From CAXSEF01 sp964236585 (GTDB taxonomy: Bacteria; Pseudomonadota; Alphaproteobacteria; Acetobacterales; Acetobacteraceae), in the NCBI GenBank assembly GCA_964236585.1, contig CAXSFE010000002.1, positions 31,982 to 95,981 on the forward strand: 64,000 nt of DNA, read 5' to 3'. A model generated the notes under the pieces. That model saw only the letters and a list, made by a program, of their open reading frames with translations, made no database searches and was not told the origin of the DNA. Every line of letters begins with the position of its first letter. Position 1 is the first letter of the stretch. Both the position numbers and the translations under genes were made by a program. This document shows, one piece after another, positions 10,728 to 18,076 of this stretch.

Positions 10728-11023
10728 CGCCTGCGTCCCCCGGCGGCTTCCTGCAGCCGCAGCATCTGCTGGTACACCGGCTGTGCCAGCCCGAGGCCGC
10801 CAGCAGACGCGATCTTCTTTGCCATTTCGCTAACGAGCATCGGGCGCCAGGTGGATTCGCCCTCGCCGCCGCCGAAGATGCTTTTGGAATTGTCAGCGGT
10901 GCCGAAGATCGGCGCGAGCATCTCGTTGAGCGCCATCGCCTCGAACTTCTGCGCCTCGGCCCAGGTCTTCTGCTGCTGCTCCGGGCTGACCGTGGTGGCC
11001 GGCGGCGGGATCACCATGCTCAT
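10724..11023 (-). CDS. flgJ: FlgJ-type rod-binding protein (no muramidase domain)
   Basis: 99 residues matching only the N-terminal rod-binding domain of FlgJ: KTWAEAQKFEAMALNEMLAPIF followed by FGGGEGESTWRPMLVSEMAK and GGLGLAQPVYQQML, the region that caps the growing rod in the periplasm. The C-terminal peptidoglycan hydrolase domain found in enteric FlgJ is absent, as is usual in Alphaproteobacteria, so a separate hydrolase must open the wall. The ATG overlaps the flgI stop by one base and the stop overlaps the next ATG by four bases, marking a tight operon. Confidence 0.88.
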   Translation of the reverse strand: MSMVIPPPATTVSPEQQQKTWAEAQKFEAMALNEMLAPIFGTADNSKSIFGGGEGESTWRPMLVSEMAKKIASAGGLGLAQPVYQQMLRLQEAAGGRRR

Positions 11024-12120
11024 CAGCGCACCTGGAGGTCGGCCTGCAGCGCGCCCGCGGCCTTGATGGATTGCAGGATGCTGATCAGGTCGCGCGGCCC
11101 GATCCCCATGGCGTTCAGGCTGCCGACCAGGTCGCGCAGCGTCGGCTGGGAGGGCAGGATGCCGAGCTTGTGGTCGTTGCCGGTGTCGACCGAGACGCTG
11201 GTGCGCGGCACCACCGTGGTCCGCCCGTTGGAGAACGCCGCGGGCTGGCTGACCTGGGGCGCCTCGCTGACGCGGATCGTCAGGTTGCCCTGCGCGATCG
11301 CCACCGTGGAGATGCGCACGTTGGCGCCCATGACGATGGTGCCGCTGGTCTCGTCGATCACCACCACGGCGGCGTTGTCGGGGGTGACGGTGAGTTCCTC
11401 GATGCGCGCCAGGCTGGAGACGACGTCGCGCCCGCCCAGCGCCAGCTCCACCGTGTGCGGGTCCGAGGCGCGGGCCTGGAAGCCCGCGCGCGTGACCGCG
11501 TCGGCCATGCGCATCGCGGTGGTGAGGTCGGGGTTGCGCAAGCCGAGCCGGAGCGTGCGGCCGGCGCCCAGCTCGAACGGGATCTCCTTCTCCACGGTGG
11601 CGCCGTTGGCGACGTGGGCGGAGGTCGGCACGTTGCGGGTCACCGAGGCGGCGGCGCCGCGGGCGGAGAACGCGCTGGTGACGAGCGCGCCCTGCGCCAC
11701 GGCGTAGACGTCGCCGTCGGCGGCCAGCATCGGCGTGACCAGGAGCTGGCCGCCGAGCAGGCTGGAGGCGTCGCCGATCGCGGAGACGGTGATGTCGACA
11801 CGCCCGCCGGAGCGCGCGAAGGCCGGCAGCTCGGCGGTGACCATCACCGCGGCGACGTTCCTGGTCTGCAGCTTGGCCTGCTGGTCGCGGGTGTTGACGC
11901 CGAGGCGCTCGAGCATGCCGATCAGGGACTCCCGGGTGAACACCGCGTTGTCGAGCCGGTCGCCGGTGCCGTTGAGCCCGACGACCAGTCCGTAGCCGAC
12001 CAGCTGGTTGGCGCGCACGCCCTCCACGTCGGCGATGTCCTTGATGCGGACCTGCGCCGAGGCGGGCCCCGGGGCGGCGACGGCGAGCAGCACGGAAGCC
12101 AGCAGCACCAGGAGTCGCAC
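11023..12120 (-). CDS. flgI: Flagellar P-ring protein FlgI
   Basis: Forms the periplasmic P-ring around the rod. About 365 residues with an N-terminal signal peptide (RLLVLLASVLLAVAAPGPASA) followed by QVRIKDIADVEGVRANQLVGYG, the standard start of mature FlgI, then LVVGLNGTGD, AAVMVTAELPAFARSG, and the C-terminal LNAMGIGPRDLISILQSIKAAGAL. GTG at 12120 is preferred because AAGGA lies 5 bases before it and it puts the signal peptide at the very N-terminus; an in-frame ATG at 12147 would add nine residues. First gene of a unit with flgJ and the flgN-like gene, read from a sigma-54-type promoter at 12212-12227. Confidence 0.96.
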   Translation of the reverse strand: MRLLVLLASVLLAVAAPGPASAQVRIKDIADVEGVRANQLVGYGLVVGLNGTGDRLDNAVFTRESLIGMLERLGVNTRDQQAKLQTRNVAAVMVTAELPAFARSGGRVDITVSAIGDASSLLGGQLLVTPMLAADGDVYAVAQGALVTSAFSARGAAASVTRNVPTSAHVANGATVEKEIPFELGAGRTLRLGLRNPDLTTAMRMADAVTRAGFQARASDPHTVELALGGRDVVSSLARIEELTVTPDNAAVVVIDETSGTIVMGANVRISTVAIAQGNLTIRVSEAPQVSQPAAFSNGRTTVVPRTSVSVDTGNDHKLGILPSQPTLRDLVGSLNAMGIGPRDLISILQSIKAAGALQADLQVR

Positions 12121-12211
12121 GGCAGTCCTTTCCGGGACGTAAATCATTTGCGCCCATCCTGGGCAGGTGGCGCCGGGCGTCGGCGGCCGGCGCGACGGGC
12201 GCGGGGTGCAG

Positions 12212-12227
12212 CGCAACACCCGTGCCA
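12212..12227 (-). promoter_or_regulatory. Sigma-54 promoter for flgI operon
   Basis: On the minus strand the sequence reads TGGCACGGGTGTTGCG: TGGCACG, four bases, TTGC, a full match to the -24/-12 consensus. It lies about 90 bp before the flgI start codon. Sigma-54 promoters need an enhancer-bound NtrC-family activator; in flagellar regulons of Caulobacter type this is FlbD, whose partner FliX is encoded divergently next door. Confidence 0.85.
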
Positions 12228-12268
12228 GGCAGGAAGGCCGGATTTCCGGACCTGCCTGCAGGCGGCGG

Positions 12269-12286
12269 CCCGGCACTTCCTGCCGG
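12269..12286. promoter_or_regulatory. GGCA-N5-TGCC palindrome, candidate enhancer site
   Basis: CCCGGCACTTCCTGCCGG. Same core spacing as two sites at 16887-16904 and 16921-16939. Lies 42 bp upstream of the flgI sigma-54 promoter and 33 bp before fliX, a suitable place for a FlbD-type activator site (comparable to Caulobacter ftr elements). Binding is inference. Confidence 0.55.
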
Positions 12287-12318
12287 CCGGCAGGACGGGC
12301 AGGGCGAAAGGAGCCAGG

Positions 12319-12789
12319 ATGCAGATCGGGTCCGCAGCGGCGATCCGCGCGACAGAGCCGGCCAGGACGGGCGACGCAGCCGGACCTGGCACGTCGTTCC
12401 GGATGCCTGCCGAGACCGCGGGCGCGGGTGGCGCCGCGGCCGCCACGTCGCCGGCGCGTGGGCTGGACGCGTTGCTGGCGCTGCAGGAGACGGCGGTCGC
12501 GGCGCAGGATCCCGCGACGCGCGACCGCGAGGCGAGGCGGCATGGCCGCGACCTGCTGGAGGCGCTGGCCGCGCTGCAGAAGGCGCTGCTCGCCGGCGAG
12601 GACGGGGCCGAGGCCGGCGCCGAGAGGCTGGGTCGCCTGGTCGCGCTGCTGCGGTCGATGCCGGCGGCGGCGGATCCCGGGCTGGACGGGGTGCTGCGCT
12701 CGGTCGGGCTGCGCGCGCGGCTGGAGCTGGCGCGTCGCGGGCTGCCCGATGTCAGGCCCGGGTGTGGCGTGGCCGACGCAATCCGGTGA
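12319..12789 (+). CDS. fliX: Flagellar assembly regulator FliX
   Basis: 156 residues. After a low-complexity N-terminus, the family core runs from ARGLDALLALQETAV through RHGRDLLEALAALQKALL and ends with the helical LGRLVALLRSMPAAADPGLDGVLRSVGLRARLELARR. In Caulobacter FliX links completion of the early flagellar structure to activity of the sigma-54 activator FlbD. Here it is divergent from flgI, the same neighbourhood as in Caulobacter. ATG is preceded by AAAGGAGCC, a strong ribosome site. FlbD itself is not in this window. Confidence 0.85.
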   Translation: MQIGSAAAIRATEPARTGDAAGPGTSFRMPAETAGAGGAAAATSPARGLDALLALQETAVAAQDPATRDREARRHGRDLLEALAALQKALLAGEDGAEAGAERLGRLVALLRSMPAAADPGLDGVLRSVGLRARLELARRGLPDVRPGCGVADAIR

Positions 12790-12890
12790 CACTGTCGGGA
12801 CAGGACGCGGTAGTTCTTGGCTCATCCGGGCTGCGTGGCTATAAGGCCGTCGTTTCGGCAAGACCACGCCAGTGAGGGACCCGTCCGCGC

Positions 12891-13307
12891 ATGATGATCA
12901 CACTGCCGGCAGACTACCGACCCTCCGAAACCGAAGAGTTCATGAACCCGCTTCATGTGGAGTATTTCCGGCGCAAGCTGCTGCGCTGGCGCTCGGACCT
13001 GCTGCGCGAGGCCGATGGCACCCTGGCCAGCCTGTCCGAGGGCGGCATCCACGAGGCCGACATCACCGACCGCGCCAGCGTCGAGACGGATCGCGCGCTC
13101 GAGCTGCGCACCCGCGATCGCGCCCGCAAGCTGATCTCCAAGATCGACCAGGCGCTGGTGCGGCTCGAGAGCGGGTCGTACGGCTACTGCGAGGAGACGG
13201 ACGAGCCGATCGGGCTGAAGCGGCTGGAGGCGCGGCCGATCGCGACGCTGTCGATCGAGGCGCAGGAGCGGCACGAACGGATGGAGCGGGTGCACCGCGA
13301 CGACTGA
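12891..13307 (+). CDS. dksA: RNA polymerase-binding factor DksA (single-cysteine type)
   Basis: 138 residues: a coiled-coil N-terminal half with the tip motif ADITDRASVETDRALELRTRDR (the Asp-x-x-Asp region needed for polymerase effects) and a zinc-finger-like C-terminal part. Only the first of the four usual zinc cysteines is present: GYCEET, then ATLSIEA where classical DksA has C-x2-C, giving a C-T-S-A pattern. Such CTSA members are known from Rhodobacter and can work without the canonical four-cysteine zinc site. It works with ppGpp to adjust initiation at rRNA and amino-acid promoters. It stands alone after fliX and ends 10 bp before a hairpin element. Confidence 0.93.
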   Translation: MMITLPADYRPSETEEFMNPLHVEYFRRKLLRWRSDLLREADGTLASLSEGGIHEADITDRASVETDRALELRTRDRARKLISKIDQALVRLESGSYGYCEETDEPIGLKRLEARPIATLSIEAQERHERMERVHRDD

Positions 13308-13317
13308 GCTGTCGGGG

Positions 13318-13444
13318 GCAAGGCCAGGGCTCTGCCCTGGACCCGCCAGGGGCGAGCCGCCCCTGGACCGGCTTTACTTAAGAATCGGATTCCAAAGGCT
13401 TGCCTTTGGCGGGGTCCAGGGGCAGAGCCCCTGGCCTTTCTTCC
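13318..13444. repeat. GC-rich multi-hairpin intergenic element, copy 5
   Basis: Fills the gap between the convergent dksA and flgH; it directly abuts the flgH stop codon. A model copy: CCAGGGCTCTGCCCTGG, inner CCAGGGGCGAGCCGCCCCTGG (21 bp, imperfect loop), centre TACTTAAG, inner CCAAAGGCTTGCCTTTGG, outer CCAGGGGCAGAGCCCCTGG. Confidence 0.92.
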
Positions 13445-14185
13445 TCAGAACGGCAGGATCGCGTCGAACACCTGCTGCCCCCAGCGCGGAGTCTGCACGC
13501 TGGTGAGCTGCCCGCGTCCGCCGTAGGAGATGCGCGCCTCCGCCATGCGGTCGTGCAGCACCGTGTTGTCGCTGGCGATGTCCTGCGGGCGCACCACGCC
13601 GCTGACCGACAGGTCGCGCAGCTCGCTGTTCACCCGGACCTCCTGTCGCGCCTGCACCACGAGGTTGCCGTTCGGCATCACCTGGGTGACCAGGCCGGCG
13701 AGACGCAGGGTCACCGTCTCGTTGCGCTTGATCTGGCCGGTGCCGGTGTTGGCGTTCGAGCTGCTGGTCGACAGGAGCGACGTTGCGGCCGTCTGCGCCA
13801 GCAGCTTGGGGATCGAGCCCTGCAGGCCGAACAGGTTCGGCACGCCCAGCGCCTCGCTGCCGTTGCGCGTGGTGGTGCTGCCGTTCTCCACGTCGGCGGC
13901 GTCGGTGATGTTGACCACCACGGTGACGATGTCGCCGACCTGGGCCGCGCGCTGGTCCTTGAAGAAGGCGCGGCTGCCGGACCGCCACAGGCTGTTCGCC
14001 TCGGCGGGCGCGCCTTCGGACCGCGGCATGGGCAGCGTCATCGGACGGTAGTCGGCGCTCTGCGTGGGGTCGCCGGACGGGGTCATCGCGGGCGGGCGGC
14101 CCACCTCCGACAGGGTGGACAGGGTGCCGCAGGCCGGCAGCGCCAGGACCAGCAGCCAGGGCAGGAAATGCAGGGCTCGGGTCAT
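13445..14185 (-). CDS. flgH: Flagellar L-ring lipoprotein FlgH
   Basis: 246 residues. Signal peptide with lipobox LALPAC (Cys at about residue 19) anchors it in the outer membrane, where it forms the L-ring around the rod. Family marks are SLWRSGSRAFFKDQRAAQVGDIVTV in the first half and VVRPQDIASDNTVLHDRMAEARISYGGRG near the end. Translationally coupled to flgA by an ATGA overlap. Last gene of the flgF-flgG-flgA-flgH unit; a hairpin element directly follows the stop. Confidence 0.96.
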   Translation of the reverse strand: MTRALHFLPWLLVLALPACGTLSTLSEVGRPPAMTPSGDPTQSADYRPMTLPMPRSEGAPAEANSLWRSGSRAFFKDQRAAQVGDIVTVVVNITDAADVENGSTTTRNGSEALGVPNLFGLQGSIPKLLAQTAATSLLSTSSSNANTGTGQIKRNETVTLRLAGLVTQVMPNGNLVVQARQEVRVNSELRDLSVSGVVRPQDIASDNTVLHDRMAEARISYGGRGQLTSVQTPRWGQQVFDAILPF

Positions 14186-15216
14186 CGCGGCAGCGCCTCG
14201 GCGAAGGTGGCGGGGGGGCGCACGCCGGCGGCGGGGACCAGCGGCGCGCTGCCGGCCAGCACGTGCACGTGGCCCGGCGCGTCGATCATCGCGGCGAGCA
14301 CGGCGCGCGAGGTGGGGTTGAGCACGCGGATGCGCTCGCCGACCGCGCCGTCGTCCATGGCCTGCGCCTGGGCGGAGAGCGAGATGCCGCCGCCGTCGAG
14401 CTGCATCGTGACCAGAGCCCCGCGAGTGATCGCGGGCGGGCGGACCAGGTTGGCCAGCGGGATCGGCTGCCCCGGCACCACGGGCCGCCGCAGCGCCATG
14501 CCGCGCGCCTGCTCGGGCAGCTCGACGACGGGGACGTGGGTGGAGGCGAGTCGGACGTGGGCGGTGGCGAGGTCGGAGGGGTCCAGCAGCGTTCCCGGGG
14601 CCACGCGGCGCGCGAGGACGAGCATGTCGATCATGGCGATGGCCGTGCCGGCGACGCGGCTGTGCAGGGGCTCCGCGCCCTCGATCGCTGCGGAGAGCAG
14701 GGCGGTGAAACGGCCGGACGCGGCATCGTAGTCGAGCTGCGCGATCTCTGGCCGCACGGTGCCGTCGGCGGGCAGCATGGGCGCCACGAAGCCCGGCAGG
14801 TCGAGCTCGATGCTCTGCGGCGCGCCGGCGGCGAGGAGGGCCGGGCGCAGCAGGGCGAGCACCGCCTCGCGCGCCATCGGGCGGCCCTCGCGGGTGACGA
14901 CGGCCTGGTCGGAGGCGGAGGCGGGGTGCCAGTCGATGCCGAACTGGCGGGCGATGGCGGTGAGCTGCGCCGCCTCCACGGTGAAGCGCGCGCCCGGGAG
15001 CGGCGCCGGGCCGAGGGCGCGGTCGGTGGCCTCGTCCAGGCCGTCCCACAGGTCGGACAGGCGCACCACGCTGGCCTTGACCGCGGCGAACGGGCGCAGC
15101 GTGGCCGCGGGGGTGGCGACGACGCCCGCGCGGGCGGGCGTGGCCGCACCCGGGATCGCGGGGGAAGCCGCGAGCAGCCCGGCCAGCAGGAGGAGGCGCG
15201 CCCGCACCGTGCTCAC
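14182..15216 (-). CDS. flgA: Flagella basal body P-ring formation chaperone FlgA
   Basis: 344 residues with a signal peptide (RLLLLAGLLAASPAIPGAATPARA) and a periplasmic body. The C-terminal third is a SAF-type domain: DMLVLARRVAPGTLLDPSDL, EQARGMALRRPVVPGQPIPLANL and the terminal VRVLNPTSRAVLAA-like segment expected of FlgA. It assists assembly of FlgI into the P-ring. Longer than the enteric protein, as usual in this group. GTG start overlaps the flgG stop (GTGA), and the stop overlaps the flgH start, so the three are coupled. Confidence 0.93.
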   Translation of the reverse strand: MSTVRARLLLLAGLLAASPAIPGAATPARAGVVATPAATLRPFAAVKASVVRLSDLWDGLDEATDRALGPAPLPGARFTVEAAQLTAIARQFGIDWHPASASDQAVVTREGRPMAREAVLALLRPALLAAGAPQSIELDLPGFVAPMLPADGTVRPEIAQLDYDAASGRFTALLSAAIEGAEPLHSRVAGTAIAMIDMLVLARRVAPGTLLDPSDLATAHVRLASTHVPVVELPEQARGMALRRPVVPGQPIPLANLVRPPAITRGALVTMQLDGGGISLSAQAQAMDDGAVGERIRVLNPTSRAVLAAMIDAPGHVHVLAGSAPLVPAAGVRPPATFAEALPR

Positions 15217-15998
15217 CGCAGCTGCGTCAGGGTCTGCAGCATGTCGTTGGACGCGGTGATGACCTTGCTGTTCATCTCGTAGGCGCGCTGGGCGGTGATC
15301 AGGCTGCTGATCTCGGTGACGACGTTGACGTTGGAGGTCTCGACGAAGCCCTGCATCGTGGTGCCGAAGCCGGGGGCGCCGGGCACGCCGGTCACCGCGT
15401 TGCCGGACGCGCCGCTCTGCAGGAACAGGTTGTCGCCCTGCGCGTCGAGGCCGGCCTCGTTGGGGAAGGTCGCGAGCTGGATCTGGCCGAGCGTGGTGGG
15501 CGTGGTGGAGCCGGCGATCGTGGCCTGCACCTGGCCGGCGCCGTTCACGGTGACCGCGGTCGCGTTGTTGGGCACGGTGATGCCGGGGGCGACGGGGTAG
15601 CCGTCGGCGGTGACGATGGTGCCGTCCGGCGCCATGCCGAGGGTTCCGTCGCGGGTGTAGGCGGTGTCGCCGGAGGGCAGCGTGATCTGGAAGTAGCCGT
15701 GGCCCTGGATCGCGAGGTCGAGGCTGTTGCCGGTCTGCTGGATGTTGCCCTGCTCGGTGATGCGGTAGATCGCGGCCGTCTTGACGCCGAGGCCGACCTG
15801 CGCGCCCGAGGGGACGACGGTGCCGTTGTCCGAGCTGTTGGAGCCGACGCGGCGCAGGTTCTGGTACATCAGGTCCTGGAACTCGGCGCGCCTGCGCTTG
15901 AAGCCGGTCGTGCTCATGTTGGCGATGTTGTTGGAGATGACCTCCACGTTGGTCTGCTGCGCCTGCATTCCGGTGGAAGCGATGTCGAGTGCACGCAT
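15213..15998 (-). CDS. flgG: Flagellar distal rod protein FlgG
   Basis: 261 residues, standard length. N-terminal rod/hook signature MRALDIASTGMQAQQTNVEVISNNIAN-MSTTGFKRRRAEF and the distal-rod-specific region VGLGVKTAAIYRITEQGN are present; the C-terminal heptad segment ITAQRAYEMNSKVITASNDML mediates subunit packing. Exported through the flagellar type III gate without a cleaved signal. It lies 79 bp after flgF and overlaps flgA by four bases. Confidence 0.97.
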   Translation of the reverse strand: MRALDIASTGMQAQQTNVEVISNNIANMSTTGFKRRRAEFQDLMYQNLRRVGSNSSDNGTVVPSGAQVGLGVKTAAIYRITEQGNIQQTGNSLDLAIQGHGYFQITLPSGDTAYTRDGTLGMAPDGTIVTADGYPVAPGITVPNNATAVTVNGAGQVQATIAGSTTPTTLGQIQLATFPNEAGLDAQGDNLFLQSGASGNAVTGVPGAPGFGTTMQGFVETSNVNVVTEISSLITAQRAYEMNSKVITASNDMLQTLTQLR

Positions 15999-16077
15999 GT
16001 CGGTCTCTCCTCGGTCGGGCGGTCGGCCAGGGCGGCGGCCGGGGGCTCAGGCGCTGGGTCGCGGGCCGGACGGCGGG

Positions 16078-16821
16078 TCAGCTCGTGCCGCTGCGGACGA
16101 TCTTGTCGATCGCACTCTGCTGGCGCTGTCCTTCAGATTCGATGAACTGCGTGGCGAACTGGAACTCGCGCTGGATGGCCATCATGCGGGTCAGCTCGCT
16201 GGTTGCGGACACGTTGCTGTCCTCGACCGCGCCCTGGACGACGCGCGGCTGGGTCACCGGGGCCGTGTCGCCGCGCGGGTCGAACAGGCGCGCCCCCTCG
16301 GCCTGCAGCCGGGCGGGATCGCCGGGTGCCACGATGGCCACCGTGCCGATCTGGCCGTTCTCGCTGCTGATCGTGCCGTCGGCGGCGACGCGGATCTGCG
16401 TGTCGGTCGGCGAGGCCTGCAGCGGCTGGCCGGAGCTGTCGAGCAGGGCGTTGCCCTCCGAGTCGGCGATCGTGCCGTCGGACTGCATCTCGAAGTGTCC
16501 CGCCCGGGTGAGGCGGGTACCGCGGGGCGTGGCCACGGTGAAGTAGCCGTCGCCGCCGATCGCGAGGTCGAGCGGGTTGCCGGTGTGGGTGAGCGGGCCC
16601 TGGCTCTGGTCGCGGTAGGTCGCGCGGTCCTGCACGTAGGCCAGCTTGCGGTCGCCGGCCGGGATGTCGGTGTTGGTCTGCCGGCTGAGCCAGTCGGCGA
16701 ACACCACGCGCTCGGCCTTGTAGCCGGGCGTGTTGACGTTCGCGAGGTTGTTCGCGGTCACGTCCAGCGCGTTCTGCTGCACCACGAGTCGGGACAGGGC
16801 GATGTTGGTCGTGTTGTTCAT
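16078..16821 (-). CDS. flgF: Flagellar proximal rod protein FlgF
   Basis: 247 residues. N-terminal ALSRLVVQQNALDVTANNLAN with the NTPGYKAERVVF continuation and C-terminal ELTRMMAIQREFQFATQFIE typical of the flagellar rod family; more like FlgF than FlgG in the middle region (GNPLDLAIGGDGYFTV). First gene of the flgF-flgG-flgA-flgH unit; its start lies 31 bp after a near-perfect sigma-54 promoter, so it is expected to be a middle-class gene switched on after the export gate is built. Confidence 0.95.
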   Translation of the reverse strand: MNNTTNIALSRLVVQQNALDVTANNLANVNTPGYKAERVVFADWLSRQTNTDIPAGDRKLAYVQDRATYRDQSQGPLTHTGNPLDLAIGGDGYFTVATPRGTRLTRAGHFEMQSDGTIADSEGNALLDSSGQPLQASPTDTQIRVAADGTISSENGQIGTVAIVAPGDPARLQAEGARLFDPRGDTAPVTQPRVVQGAVEDSNVSATSELTRMMAIQREFQFATQFIESEGQRQQSAIDKIVRSGTS

Positions 16822-16851
16822 GGCGTCCGCCGTTGTCGGTGACGGGGCCAG

Positions 16852-16867
16852 CGCAACCGGCGTGCCA
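16852..16867 (-). promoter_or_regulatory. Sigma-54 promoter for flgF operon
   Basis: On the minus strand: TGGCACGCCGGTTGCG, exactly TGGCACG-N4-TTGC. The -12 GC lies about 32 bp before the flgF ATG, leaving a short leader. Two palindromic GGCA-N5-TGCC sites lie 20-72 bp further upstream. Confidence 0.9.
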
Positions 16868-16886
16868 GTCGCGAAAGCGCCGGATT

Positions 16887-16904
16887 CCGGGCAATCCGTG
16901 CCGG
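16887..16904. promoter_or_regulatory. GGCA-N5-TGCC palindrome, candidate enhancer site A
   Basis: CCGGGCAATCCGTGCCGG, 20 bp upstream of the flgF sigma-54 promoter. Shares the GGCA-N5-TGCC core with the sites at 12269 and 16921. Candidate FlbD-type activator binding site; inference from position and symmetry. Confidence 0.5.
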
Positions 16905-16920
16905 CGATGCGAGGCTGGCG

Positions 16921-16939
16921 CCCGGCATTTGCTGCCGGG
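16921..16939. promoter_or_regulatory. GGCA-N5-TGCC palindrome, candidate enhancer site B
   Basis: CCCGGCATTTGCTGCCGGG, a perfect 7-5-7 inverted repeat between flgF and fliL. Centre-to-centre distance to site A is 34-35 bp, about three helical turns, which would allow cooperative binding on one face of DNA. Confidence 0.55.
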
Positions 16940-17040
16940 GGGCGGGTCGTGCCGGGTTCGCCTCGTTCTTCAACCGTTCGTTAATCATTTCCGGCAAGGA
17001 TCACGGCGAGCCGCCAGGACGGTGGCGGCGGGGCAGTCCG

Positions 17041-17535
17041 ATGAGCGCAGCGAGCACGACCGACGTCACGGCCGAGAAGCCCGCCAAGGGTGGCAAGAAG
17101 AAGCTGATGCTGATGGTGCTGGCGCCGCTGCTGCTCGGCGGGATCGGCGCCGGCGTGTGGTTCAGCGGCCTGCTCGGCGGCCACAGGGCGGAGCCGAAGG
17201 TCGAGCATGCGGAGGCTGCCAAGCCCATGGCGCCGGTGTTCGTCGAGCTGCCGGAGATCGTGGCCAACCTCAACGCCGGCCCGAAGCGCAACAGCTTCAT
17301 CAAGCTCAAGGTGAAGCTGGAGGCGCACCGGGCGGAGGACGTGGCCGCGATCAACGCGGCGATGCCGCGCCTGCTCGACCTGTTCCAGACCTACCTGCGC
17401 GAGACCAGGCCCGAGGAGCTGCGCGGCTCGGCCAGCACCTACCGCCTGCGCGAGGAGCTGCTCAACCGCGCGGAGGATGCGGTGGCGCCGGGCCACGTCT
17501 CCGACGTGCTGTTCACGGACCTGCTGATCCAGTGA
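17041..17535 (+). CDS. fliL: Flagellar basal body-associated protein FliL
   Basis: 164 residues: a short basic cytoplasmic N-terminus, one membrane helix (KLMLMVLAPLLLGGIGAGVWF, about residues 21-41) and a periplasmic domain with VFVELPEIVANLNAGPKRNSFIKLKVKLE and the final LFTDLLIQ, which are family-typical. FliL associates with the stator and supports motor torque. Expressed divergently from flgF. In many relatives fliM follows fliL, but here the next gene is a DUF6468-like gene 57 bp on; fliM is not in this window. Confidence 0.94.
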   Translation: MSAASTTDVTAEKPAKGGKKKLMLMVLAPLLLGGIGAGVWFSGLLGGHRAEPKVEHAEAAKPMAPVFVELPEIVANLNAGPKRNSFIKLKVKLEAHRAEDVAAINAAMPRLLDLFQTYLRETRPEELRGSASTYRLREELLNRAEDAVAPGHVSDVLFTDLLIQ

Positions 17536-17592
17536 CGCAGCCTCGCACCGCCTCGTCCGCATCAACGTCGCAGCGAAGCTAGGAGGCCCAGA

Positions 17593-18069
17593 ATGGGTGG
17601 CATGCAGCTGGTACTCGAGGTCGTGCTGCTCGGCCTGCTCGCGGCGACGCTGTTCCATGCCATGCGGCTGGAACGGGCGCTGGGCGTGCTCAAGCGGGAC
17701 CGCGCGACGCTGGAGGCCCTGGTCAACGGCTTCAACGAAAGCACGCGTCAGGCAGAGGGCGGCGTCGCCCGGCTGCGCGAGACGGCGGACGGGGCGGGCC
17801 GGCAGATCGCGCGCCAGATCGAGGCCGCCGGGGCGCTGAAGGGCGACCTCGCGTTCCTCACCGAGCGTGGCGAGAAGCTTGCCGACCGGATGGACGCCCT
17901 GGTCCGTCACGGCAAGGTCATCACGGAGTCCGCGCGCGGGCGGGCGGCAATCGCCGGGATGGTCGGCGAGGAGAAGGTGATGACCCTGGCCGCCGGGTCC
18001 GAGCCCGACACACGCACGCGCTCCGAGGCCGAGCGGGACCTGATGCGTGCCCTCAAGCTGGCAAGGTGA
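17593..18069 (+). CDS. DUF6468-like flagellar-cluster membrane protein
   Basis: 158 residues: an N-terminal membrane helix (LVLEVVLLGLLAATLFHAMRLE) followed by a long coiled coil (LKRDRATLEALVNGFNESTRQAEGGVARLRE and following) and a C-terminal tail ending EAERDLMRALKLAR. Layout and position between fliL and a MotE-like gene fit the DUF6468 proteins found in alphaproteobacterial flagellar loci; this family name is from memory and not certain. Likely bitopic in the inner membrane. GAAGCTAGGAGG precedes the ATG. Function unknown. Confidence 0.7.
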   Translation: MGGMQLVLEVVLLGLLAATLFHAMRLERALGVLKRDRATLEALVNGFNESTRQAEGGVARLRETADGAGRQIARQIEAAGALKGDLAFLTERGEKLADRMDALVRHGKVITESARGRAAIAGMVGEEKVMTLAAGSEPDTRTRSEAERDLMRALKLAR

Positions 18070-18076
18070 GTGTGCC

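Noticed and set aside
11071..12789. Long plus-strand frame opposite flgI
   Set aside because: Composition (His, Asp, Gly, Arg rich) is that of an antisense shadow; only its last part from 12319, FliX, is real.
12891..13307. TraR/DksA-type phage protein
   Set aside because: Full 138-residue coiled-coil form and alphaproteobacterial DksA motifs favour chromosomal DksA.
15869..16842. Plus-strand frames opposite flgG and flgF
   Set aside because: Shadows of well-identified flagellar genes on the minus strand.
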